From Odobenus rosmarus divergens (lineage: Eukaryota; Chordata; Mammalia; Carnivora; Odobenidae), in NCBI RefSeq assembly GCF_000321225.1, contig NW_004451879.1:124001-188000 (forward strand): a stretch of DNA of 64,000 nucleotides, written 5' to 3'. Numbering within the stretch: the first letter of the stretch is position 1; each line of letters opens with the position of its first letter. Shown here in pieces: positions 50,401 to 62,600 of the stretch. The position numbers and the translations under genes are program-made. Under the pieces are notes generated by a model. It was not told the origin of the DNA, made no database searches, and saw only the letters and a list, made by a program, of their open reading frames with translations.

Positions 50401-53400
50401 CACAGAATTTTCTGACTATAAATTTACTTTTTCTGGATATTTCTTATAAATGGAATCATAAAGATGCAACTGTTTGATTCTGGCGTCTTGCACTTTGCAT
50501 AATATTCCTGAGGTTCATCCATGTCATAACAGTATCAGTGGCACTTCCCTTTTATTCCTGAATAATATTTCATTCTATAAATGTAGCGCATTTTGTTTAT
50601 CCATCACCAGCAGACCTTCAGACATGTAGATTGCTTCCAGTTTTGGATTATTAAAAAGAATGCTGTTATGAATATTCACATGCCTGGCTTCAGATGAACA
50701 TACGTCTTCACTTCAATGGGGTAGGTTCCTAGGACCAAATTTGTTAGGTTATATGGTAAATTTATGTTTCACTTCTTAAGAAGCTGCCAGACTGTGTTCC
50801 AATGTAGTTGCACTCTTGAATACTCCTTCCTGCCATCTGTAAGTGTTCCAGTTTGTCCACAACCTTAACAACATTCTATATTTTCTGTTTTTATGATTTA
50901 CAGCCATTCTTGTGGGTGTGTAATGGCACCTCATTGTGGTTTTAATATGCATGCCCCTACATAATAATAATGTAAAACATCTTTTTAAGTCCTCCCTAGC
51001 CATTAAGATGTTTTTAGTGTAATGGCTTCTAACTGAGTTATCTTCTTATAAATGAGTTGTAAGAGTTCCTTACATATTGTAGATAGACGTCTTTTACCCC
51101 ATATATGAGTATTTTCTCCCAGTCCATACTTGCTTTTCTATTGTCTCAATGATTTCATTTGAAGCCCAAATGTTTGTACAGGCATACTTTGGAGACAGTG
51201 CATGTTTGGTTCCAGACCACTGCAAAAGGCAAATATTGCAATAAGGCAAGTCAAATGCATTTTCTGGTTTTCCAGTACATGCAAAAGTTATGTTTATACT
51301 ATACTGTAGTCTATTAAGTGTGCAATAGCATTATGTTTAAAAACCACAATGAACATACCTTAATTAAAAGATACATTTTTTGCTAAAAATTTCTCATCAT
51401 CATCTGAGTTTTCAGTGAGTCTTCCTCTTTTTGCTAGTTGAGGGTCTTGTCTCGATGTTCATGACTGCTCATGGATCAGGGTGGTGGTTGCTGAAGGTTG
51501 ATGTGGCTATCGCAATTTCTTAAAATAAGGCAACAATGAAGTGTGCCACATCGATGAACTCTTCCTTCATGAATGATTTCTCTGTGGCATGTGATGCCAT
51601 TTGACCGCAGAACTTCTTTCAAAATTGGAGTCAATCTTCTCAAACCCTGCCACTGCTTTCTCAACTAAGTTTATGGAATATTCTAAACTTTTATTGTCAT
51701 TTCAACAATCTTCACAGCATCTTCACCAGGAGTAGATTCCAGCTCAAGAAACCAGTGACTCCTCGGGGTGTGCAGGTGGTACAGTTGATTAAGTCGCCTG
51801 TCTCCTGGTTCTGGCTCAGGTCATGATCTCAGGGTCCTGGGATGGAGTCTCATGTCGGCCTGTGCACTCAGTGAGGAGTCTGCTTGAGATTCTCTCTTTC
51901 CCACTGCACCTCCCCCTGCCCCCCCAATAAATGAAAAAAATATTTAAAAAAGAGAAGTGACTTATCATATGTTCGTTTTATCATGAGACTGATGTAATTC
52001 AGTCATTATCAGCCTCCACTTCTAATTCTAGTTCTCTTACTATTTCCACCACATCTGTAGTTGTCCCCTCTGCTGAAGTCCTAAATCCCTAAAAGTCATC
52101 CATGAAAGTTGGAATCAACTTCTAAACTCCTGTTAATGTTGATACTGTATTTTGACCTCTTCCCATGAATCACGAATGTACATAATGGCATCTAGAACAG
52201 TGAATTCTTTCTAGAGGTTTTCAATTTACTTTGCCTAAAGCCATCAGAGAAATTGCTATCTATGGGAGCTAGAACCTAACAAAGTATGTTTCTTAAATAA
52301 TAAGACTTAAAACTCAAAATTACTCCTTGATCTATGGGCTGCAGAACAGATGTTGCATTAGCGGCCATGAAAACAACATTAATCTCATTGTACTTCTCCA
52401 TTGAAGATCACTGATCACAGATAACCACAACAAACTTATAATAATGAAATTTTGAAATATTATGAAAATTACCAAGATGAGACATAAAATGAGCAACTAC
52501 TATTGGAAAAATGGTATCAATAGACTTGTTTGATGCAGGATGCCACAAACCTTCAATCTGTAGAAAATGTCTGAGACGCACAATAAAGCAAAGTGCAATA
52601 AAATGAAGTATGCCTGTAATTTTGATAAAGTCCAACTTAGTAATTTTGTATTTATGGGTCAGTCTTCTGGTTTCGTATCTAAAAACTCTGTCTAACCCAA
52701 ATTCATGAATTTCTTCTGTTACGTTTTAGCACAGAAATGTTATAGTTATGGCTCTTAAATTTGAGACTCTAATCCATTTTGAGTTAATTTTTGTGGATGA
52801 TGTAAGGTAAGAATCTAAATTTATTTTTATGGATATTAAATTTTCCAAGCATTTGTTTATCTTGACAAGTTAGTCAAATATTTGACCATAAATGTAAAGA
52901 AGATCAATTCCATTCCACTGTACTGATTTTTATGCCTGTCCTTGAACCAATAACACACTGTTTTGTTCACTGTCATTTTATAATACATTTTGAAGTCAGT
53001 TACAGTTAGGTGTCCCAACATTTCTATATAAACATTAAAATCAATTTGTTGATTTCTACCAAAAAGCCAGGATTTTTGTAGGGCATATGTTGAATTTATA
53101 GATTAATTTTGGAAGAATTGCCATCTTGATAATAATTTTTGGATTGTTCATTGCTAGTATACAGAAATACAATTGAGTTTGCATTACTGATTTGTATGCT
53201 GAAATCTTGCTAAACTCATTTACTAGTTTCTTGCTAAACTCATTCTCTAGTTTCTTTTTATGGATGCTTAGGATTTTCTATATATAGTATCATGTACCTA
53301 CAATGAAAAACAATTTCTTTCCTTCCAAGCAGAATGTCTTTAATTAATTAAGAAATTTTGCCTTATTATATTGGCTATACTCTCCGGTTCAATGTTGAAT

Positions 53401-53570
53401 AGAAGTGGTGTGTTGAATAAAAGTGGTGAGAGCAATCATCTTCACTTTCTTCTCAGTCTTAAGGTAAAAGTATTCGTTCCCTAACCATTAAGTATGATGC
53501 TAGTTATAGCTTTATCATAGATGTCCTTTATCAGCTGAGGAAGTTTTTAACTATTGGTAGTTTTTGTGCA

Positions 53571-53625
<55 letters not shown>

Positions 53626-56600
53626 GGGAGAGTGTTTTTTTTTATCTCAAATGACTGTTGGATTTTGTTAAGTGCCTTTTCTGCATCTATTGAAATAATG
53701 ATGTAGTTTTGTCTTTATCAATATGGTGTACTAGATTTTCTGTTGTTAAACCAACCTTTCTTTCCTAGAATAATACCCATTTGGTCATGGTTTTATCTTT
53801 TTGTTGTTGTTGTTGTGGATTCTGTTTGCTAATATTTTGTTAAATATTTTTCTATGTATGTTTATGAGTAATATTTATCAGTAGTCTGCTGTAGTTGTGA
53901 TATCTTCCTTTGGATTTTGTATCAAAATAATACTGGCTGGTAAGTGTTACTTCATCTACTTCCTGAATGAGTCTAGAAAAGATTAATATTATTTCTTCTT
54001 TCAATATTTGGTGGGGGTCATCAACAAAATCTGAACTTTTCTTTTACTTAATCATGGATTCAATTTGTTTACTTGCTATACATCTATTTTGATTTTTTAT
54101 TTCCTCTTGGGTCAGTTTTTAGTAATTCATGTATTTCTAAGAATTTGTCTATTTCATGTCAGTTGTCTACTTTTTGGGCACAAATTTGTTCATAATATTC
54201 TAATATAATCCTTGTAATTCCTCTAGGGTATATATTGATATTTCATATTTCATTCCTGATTTTGGTAATTTTTGTTTTCTCTCTCTCACTTTTTTTTTTT
54301 TTTGGTCAATTTGTCCAAAAGTTTGCCAGCTTTGTTAATCTTCTCAAAGAAAAACATTTGGTTTATTAACTTTCTATTATTTTAATCTTTTGTATTTTAT
54401 TGATTTCTGCTCTAATCTTTATTATGCCCCTCCTTCTGCTTGGTTGAGGTTTAGTTTGCTCTTCTTTTTCTAAGTTTCTTAATGTAGAAGTTAAGATTAT
54501 TAATTAGTGACCTTTCTTCTTGTCTGATTGAGGTATTTAAAGCTCTATATAATGCTTTAGCTAAACTCATGTCTCAAATTATGTTTTTTGTATTTATTCA
54601 GTTCAAATTGTATTCTAATTTCTCTCAAGATTGTTTCTTTTATCCACCAGTTATTTAGAAGTATGCTACTTCTTACTGTCCAAATATTTGGGGATTTCCC
54701 TAATTTCTTCCTCTTGTTGGTTTTCTATTTGACTCTATTTTTCAGAAAACATACTTTGTATGATTTTCTTCTTTTAAATTTATTGAGATATATTTTATAC
54801 CCTAGTATTTAGTAGTCAGTCTTTTTGTAGAATGTTTCATTGTTCCTTGAAAAGAATGTACCTTTTGCAATAATTGGGGAAACACTCTCTATATTTCAGT
54901 TAGTTCCTAGTGTTGTTCAAGTATTCTGTATCTTTGATGATATTTTGTCTAGTTCCATCAATTTTTAACAGTAGAATATTAAAATTTCTAACTATTATTG
55001 TTGAATTGTCTATTTCTTCATTTAATTATAGCATATCTGGTTTCATACATTTTGAGCTTCTGTTAGTAGGAGCATATACATTTATAATTGTTATATCTCC
55101 TGGTGTATTAATACTTTTAAATTACAAAATGTCCCTATTTGTCTCCAATAATATTATTTGTCTTAAGGTCTATTTTGTGAGATGGTAATATAGCAAATAC
55201 TGCTCTCTCATGTTATATTTGACCTGGTATCACTCATCATTTCATACCTTTTGCGTTGGATTTAAGGAGTATGTAATGGAGAGAGTTTATAGTTGCTTTT
55301 TTTAATCATACAAAAATCTCCACCTTTTGATTTGAACATTTAAATCATTTACATTTAGTATAATTATTGATATATTTACATTTGCTACATTTCTATTTGT
55401 TTTCAATATGCTCCTGTCCTTTTCTACTTCTTTATCCTCCACTACTGCCTTCTTTTTTTTAAATATTTCTAGTGTGTCTTTTTAACTCTTGTGTTGATTT
55501 TATATATTTATTATATATATGTCATTTTCTTGCTGGTTACTCTAGTAATGGCAATATGCCTCCTAATTTATCACAATCTATTACAGATTAATATTTAACT
55601 CTGTTAAAATATAGAAACTTTGCCCTCATACAGCTCTATTTCCTTTATTCCCCTTTGCACTATAGTTATCTTAAATATTTTATCTATATACCCAATAAAA
55701 CAGAATTGTAATTATTGCTTTATGTAATATTATATCTTTAAAAGAAACAAGGTGAGGGGCACCTGGCTGACTCTGTCAGTAGAGCATGGGACTCTTGATC
55801 TTGGGGTCGTGAGTTCAAGCCCCACATTGGGTGTAGAGATTACTTGAAAAAATAAAATCTTTAAAAAATTTAAAAAAAAATAAAAGAAACTAGATGAAAA
55901 TAAGGGAAATATATTTACAAACTAGTTCATATTAACCATATATTTATCATTTCTGGTGCTTCTCATTTCTTTCTGGAAGTCCAAGTTACTATCTAGGAGT
56001 CATTTCCTTTCAGCTAAAGGACTACCCTTATTATGACTTAGTAAGACAGGTCTGAAGGCAACAAATTTTCTCAGATTTCATTGATTTGGAAATATCTTTA
56101 TTTGACTTAATTTTTATAGATTAATTTTGGTGGATATAGAATATTGATAAACATTTTTTTTTTCTGTCAGCACTTTGAGCATGCCATTCCATTGTCTTCT
56201 GGCCTTCATTATTTTAGATGAGAAGCCAGTCATTAATTGTAACAGGTATAAAGAATGTGTCATTTTTCTTTTGCCACTTTAAAAATTTTCTCTTGATTTC
56301 AACATTTTGATCATGATAGGCCTAAGTTTTAATCTCTTTTTGTTTATCCTATTTGGGACTTGCTGAAATTCTTGAATGTAATGAGTAATTTTTTTTTTTA
56401 AATCAAACATGATACATTTGGGGCCATTATTTCTTGAAATAATTTTTCTGTCTATTTTATCTCTCCTTTAATTTTGGTATTTCTATTGCACATGTTTTGG
56501 CATGCTTACTACCTCAGAGACTCTGTGACTCTGTTTTTCATCAATATTTTTTCTCTATTTCTATTGTTAACTTTTATTGATCTTTCTACAAGTTTACTAA

Positions 56601-59600
56601 TTCTTTCTTATGCAACCTCAAAGCTGCTTTTGAACCTCTCTACTGAATTTTTTATTTGATTTATGCTTGTCAACTCCAGAATTTTCATTTGAGATATATA
56701 CCTTTGTCTATCTCCATCTCTATCTCCTGAAAATTTCTATTTGTTTATTCATTGTCATTATACTTTCCTTTAATTATCCAACTATGGTTTTCTTTAGTAT
56801 TTGAACATTTTTAAAATAGCTGTTTCAAGTCTTTGTGAAATCTAACATCCAGAGACACTCAGATAGTTTCCATTGGCTTTTCTTTCCCTTATGGGTCATA
56901 GATTCCAGTTACTTTGTGTATTTCATAATTTTTGTTGAAGATTGGAAATTTTGGATAATGATTTCACTATAAAGATTATTTTTGTTGTTTTATTGTTTAT
57001 TTGCATCTTTGGCTGGGCTAACTCTCTGATTTCTTGCTGTCCCATAGTGTATAGCTGTTGATGTGTCTGCTATGAAAATGTTTATAGCTTTTATTTTTTT
57101 GAGACTGGCTCTCTAGGTTTTTCTTTCTCTATCTCTATAACTTAGTGATTGGCCAATGATTAGACACAGTTTGGGCTCAAACACCTCAGGCTTCCATTGC
57201 ATGGAGGAGGGCATTCAAAATTCAGGATATAGTTACATCTACCCCAGCATTTGCTTTCCACTGGGATCTTTTCACATGTGTTTTCTTTTTCTTCCTTTTT
57301 TTTTTTTTTTTTTTCTGGTGCAGAAAAGGTGGTTTTATTAAAGTACAAGGACAGGACCTGTGGGCAGAAAGAGCTGCTTCATGTGTGTTTTCTAAGTGCT
57401 TGCACATGGTCTTATGCAGCTAAAACTTTGTGAATTGCTTGGTCCCACTTTGCTGTCTGCAGCCCATGTGTGAAGACTCAGCCAGAAATAGGCTTGCCTC
57501 AACCATGCTACAACTTCAGGCCACTATCCCTACTCTTATTGAAGATCATGACAGCCACTGAAAACATCTCTGGACATGATTGTTGCCCACTACTCTAAAT
57601 TACTTTAATAAAGACAGTGCAGTTCCTGACCCTCATAGCCTGCCATAGGAAGGTAGACCCGCCATACCAACCAAGCAACAGGAATGAGATGGGAGTATCC
57701 CTAAACAAGAACATCACAGACCCCCCCCCCCATTGTTCCAGTTAAAAATCTAGCAGTTTTTCAGGCATAAATGCTTGTCAGAGTGATATAGGCTAGTCAG
57801 AGTGACTCAGTTTCTAGAGTGCTATGATGGTTGTTTTGGTCAATTTTGTCTCAATTTATAGTTGTTTTTTGGATAAAGGATTTGTTGACCTCCTTATTCA
57901 GCCATAGCCTTAGGTGCCACCTCTCAGGGTAATTTTATATTGATTTCAAAACCAGACAAGAATAATTAAAAAGAGAAAAGTATACACTCGTTTTACTTAT
58001 GAAAATAGTTTCAAATTTTCTAAATGAAACACTAACTATCCAAATTCAACAACGTATTAAAAATGTATTATGGTTAAGTATGATTTACCCTAAGAAAACA
58101 TTAATAGTTTAACATAAGCAAATTTATCAAGAAATTTATTACATTAATAGACTGAAAGAGAAAAATCAGAAAATTATTTTAACAGTTGTAGAAAAGACAT
58201 TTGGTAAATGATCAAAACAGATTCGGGAGATTAAGAACAGAAAGGAATTTTCTAAACTTGCTGAAGTTTATTTATAAAACACCTACAGTAAGCATAGTTA
58301 ATGGAGAAACTCTAGATATATTCCTTTTAATATATGAAGAGAGGGCAAGCTGATATTCATTATCATCACTACTATTTAACTATGGAATTCTAGATCCTGG
58401 CCAATGATATAAGAAAAGAAAAAGAAATAAAGGAGTGAGAAAATGGAAAAGGAAGTTATAAAACACCTATTATCTCCTTTTATGCAGATAATGTGATCAA
58501 CTACCAAGAAAAAAAATGATAGAATTAATAAACTATCAGAATCAACACAAGATATCATAAAGCTGTTCAATGTAAGATCAACCTGTAGAAATCAATAGAA
58601 TTTGTCTATACCAACAATAACCAGATAGAAATACCATAAACAACAAAATACCAAACAAAATATCAATAAAATGACAAATTTTCTAGGTATTAGCAAAAAT
58701 TATAAAAATCTGTGGAGAATACTTAATAGATTTCATAAAGTAGACAGAAATTATTATGAATTAATGATAAGGTATTCTGTGTTCTTGAGTTGGGCAGGCT
58801 AATATTATAAAAAGGTCAATTTTACTCAAATTAATTGATAAATTCTTTGTATCCCTAATCACTTTGGGTTCCCAAACTCAAGTTGGATTTTACATAAACT
58901 CAATAAACTTTTTATTTCTAGTATATGGGAAAATATATGTCTATGTATAGGTAAGTGAACTTGGAAAAAGATGAATTAAGAACGGGGACCTGACTTATTA
59001 GTTATTAAAGCAATGAGCTCATCTGAACAGAACAGGGAACTCAGAAGCACACATATACACACATAAGAACTTAATATCCTACATAGTTGGCAACCTACAT
59101 CAATGAGAAACATTGAATAAATGAATCAATCAATTTAAAAAATAAAATTCTCTACATGGACCAAATACATTAAAGATTATGAGGAACTGGACTATGGGTG
59201 ATAGAAATGAAAATGGTGAAAAGAAGTCATATTTGAGATAGACTTTGGAGACAATACCAATGAGAGTTGTAAATGGATTGGATATTAGAGTTGGAAAGTG
59301 AAAAAATGACATACTAGTGAAGAAGAAATTGACGATGCAAGTGAGAAAGGCTGTCTGTAGGAGGAAAATTCTTGAGCAGGAAGAGCACCTTATTCTGAAA
59401 GTGAGCATCAGGGTTGATTTTTGATGGGAGGAACCTAAGCAGAGAAAGTAGTAGATTTTTCTCTCTTATGGGGGAAAGTAACAACAAAAACAATGTAATA
59501 ACATGAACCCATTCAAACACAAACAAGTAAAAGTCTAAACAGAAATTACCCAAAGGGCCTGCAGCCAAATATGGACTACCTTAATTTGTAAGTAAGTATA

Positions 59601-62600
59601 TTCCTAGGTAGCAAAACAAGTAATCATAAGGACTTAAAATGTAAAAATTATAACTCAGGCATAAAATGATAACAGAAAGGTATAATGTCTTAGAATTCCA
59701 AAATTTTATTTCTTAAAAATCTTATTTGATTAAAATTCAACATTTACATCTGACTAGCAATATTTAGAAATAGTTTTGTTAGAATTGGTATGTATGGGGT
59801 GATAGACATTGGGGAGGGTATGTGCTGTGGTGAGCGCTGTGAATTGTGCAAGACTGTTGAATCACAGATCTGTACCTCTGAAACAAATAATGCAAAATAT
59901 GTTAAGAAAAAAAAAAGAAGAAGAAGATAGCAGGAGGGGAAGAATGAAGGCGGGTAAATCGGAGGGGGAGACGAACCATGAGAGACGATGGACTCTGAAA
60001 AACAAAGTGAGGGTTCTAGAGGGGAGGGGGGTAGGGGGATGGGTTAGCCTGGTGATGGGTATTAAAGAGGGCATGTTCTGCGTGGAGCACTGGGTGTTAT
60101 GCACAATGAATCATGGAACACTACATCAAAAACTAATGATGCAATGTATGGTGATTAACATAACAATAAAAAAGAATTGGTATGTATGTGTATTTCATTT
60201 TTTCATTTGTCATTGGCTTGTGTTTTATATCTTAAAACATCATTGATCAGTTTCTCATGAAGGAAAAAGATGCGGAGGAGAGGTTGGAGAAGGAGAATAG
60301 ATCTTAGTGAATGAGCCTCTCTCTAAATGTGACAGCTAAAGGCAGAATTGGAATTTACCAGGAAATTTTCTGATCTTCAGAGATTTTGTAGAGCACAGAA
60401 GCTGCTCGCTGTTGCTCAGATAAAGGATTTGCGGTGATGGACGAATTGAGTGGTGACTGTGTTCTTGTTTTAAAAGTGAAACCAGTTGAGTTCAAGCAAA
60501 CAATGTGGTTGAGTAGATTTACTGTGGAGGCTAAGATTCTCAGACATTCCTAAGTAACATTGACGGGGAAAATTTTAGCTTGGTAAGTCCAGGGATGTTA
60601 CAGTAATTTGGGTGTGTCTCCCCGACTGATCATTTTAATTATGTGTCAGGGACAGGAGAGGAGGAACTAAAAGAAGAAACTACCCAGGAGACCTGGAGTG
60701 ATATGAATAGTTGTCAGGATTCCTAGTGATAACCCCCAGCTTCGTCAACAGCTTACTGTGACACAGTGTAGGCCAGAAATTTCCCTCAATCTGGGTCTAG
60801 TATTTTTATTTTTTCATAGAAATAAAAAAAATTACAAAGTGAAATCATTGTGTGGGGGCTTGCATCTTTATGGTTTCTTTCATTTTATTCCATTTTTTAT
60901 TAAAAACCATTTTTTTTACCACAGAATACTTTTCTCAAACAAATATTAGCCTGTTTTCCAAAGTGCAGAATAGATATAAATAAGCAACTCTAGTTGAGTT
61001 AGGGAAACTCTCTAGGTATCAGAAAGGACACGCAGTAGGAAGTAAAAGAAAAAAAGAAAAAAGAAATAAAATGAATCAGATGCCTGCTAACATATGTTAA
61101 ACACTGTATTTGGCTTTTTAAAGTTAGTTTCTCATTTGATCCACATTCCTTTTCACAGATGAAAAAAATGAGACCCCAGAGATATAGAAATTGTCCAAGT
61201 GATACAGACAGTGAGTAAGAATTCTGACATTTGAAATTAGTTCTGATAATTCCATGAAGGTTCTTGTTGAAGCTGAGACAGGACAGGAGGAATGAGAAAT
61301 GACCATGGAAGGCAGACATCACACTGACTTACTCCACGTCTTAGTGTCTGTCAGTGCCCAGAATGTTTTCTGAGAGTTGGGTCATGGGTTGGGCATATGG
61401 ACAAGACGTACCAGAGATTTAACCTACCCCTGGACTAAGCCACGTTCCCTCCCTTCTAAGTAGTTGGATTCACAACAGGTATGACCTAGTAATTAGGAAA
61501 TAAACAGATAGCTCTAAATAGAGTCAAACATAATCTTGAAAGCAATTACAACAAGTTGACTTCAAATAATCTCACCTTTTCTGGGGCAGTGGCCCGGGAG
61601 GCTCTTGTTAAATAGCTGGCTCTTTTCTGGGATTTTGCGTCTTTTTCCCTGGGAAAGAGCAGGAAGTAGCATAGCTTAGACATGCTTTCCCAGTTTGGGG
61701 GAAAGATTTGCATACATGTCAACCTTAATTTTGACTCTTTTCCTCAGCTCAATCTAGTATATCACATGTGAGGATGGTACGTGCAGAAATTAGCTCAGGC
61801 ACCATAAGTCTCTCCTCAGTGCTGAAAAATATCTCAGACATGGCTCTACAAGAGGCAAGAATCCCTACCTTTAACCGCACAACCAACAGACTACTCCCCG
61901 ACCCCTTTAAAAGCTTCCAACCTCCAGGTGGTAACCAACTCTAAAAGTCATCTCTACATCATTAGGATAGTCTCTTGGAAATACCATATTCACACTGAAC
62001 CAAAATCTATCTGCTTGTTTTGGTTCTGGTTCTAAACTCTAAGGTCCCACACAGCAAATTCAGAAATTTAAGGAGAGCTTTTATGCCTTGTACATGTCCT
62101 TTCCAGTTTAAGAAACCAAGATTATTCCAACATAATTTAAATAGGTAACAAAAACTATAATTGAGTTAGTGACGTCAAAGAGATAAATAACCTGTCTTGT
62201 ATGTCCCAAGGCAGTTTATTTTTATTTTAAATTATTTTTCAGTAAATGTACTATATTCATAGTTTCAGTCCCCTTTCAAGACACCCTATATAACAAGAAG
62301 GAAGCTTTATAGTAAATAATATATCTGTTGGTTTACATTCAGCTTTCAAGAGAATAAGAAAAAATTGCTCAGCTTGCCCTGGGTCTCCCTCATCCCCACC
62401 CCCTAAATCTTGCCCTTCTTCCTCCATCTTCTACGATTTCTTCACTAGGCGCAGCATGTGTGATCACAGCTTCATTATCCCAATATTATTGACTAGGTCA
62501 AATTAAATCCCCTGAAACATACTCCCTGGCATTTAAAAAGCTAATTATAACAACATAATTATCTTGAGTGGATAAGCTTAGCATTGGCTTGGTATCAGTG

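Larger units (their letters stand above)
52619..57150 (-). mobile_element. Antisense old L1, right of the Tigger insertion
   Basis: T-rich sequence with ATCCATTTTGAGTTAATTTT, CATTGCTAGTATACAGAAAT, ATTTTGTTAAGTGCCTTTTC and CTCCTTTAATTTTGGTATTT is reverse L1 sequence. Many stops and shifts; several short plus-strand frames (such as 54588-54812 and 54910-55188) arise only from T-richness. Parts beyond 56200 are less certain. Confidence 0.7.
45285..61575. other. SPINK5: 16.3-kb intron between modules 1 and 2
   Basis: About half the window's repeat mass is here: a MIR split by a SINE, L2, old L1 in both directions, a Tigger1-type element with a nested SINE, two young-looking L1 3' ends and a tRNA-like SINE. 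No exon-like Kazal pattern occurs in it. Confidence 0.85.

Noticed and set aside
55756..55881. Possible tRNA gene, from A- and B-box-like sequence
   Set aside because: No cloverleaf with matching acceptor stems, and an A tail with target duplications shows it is a tRNA-derived SINE.
50190..57150. Clusters of hydrophobic, Phe/Leu-rich short frames that look like membrane proteins
   Set aside because: They are translations of T-rich antisense L1 sequence.
59809..60246. 145-codon plus-strand frame
   Set aside because: It lies within and beyond an L1 3' end bounded by a perfect 16-bp target duplication, so it is not a gene.
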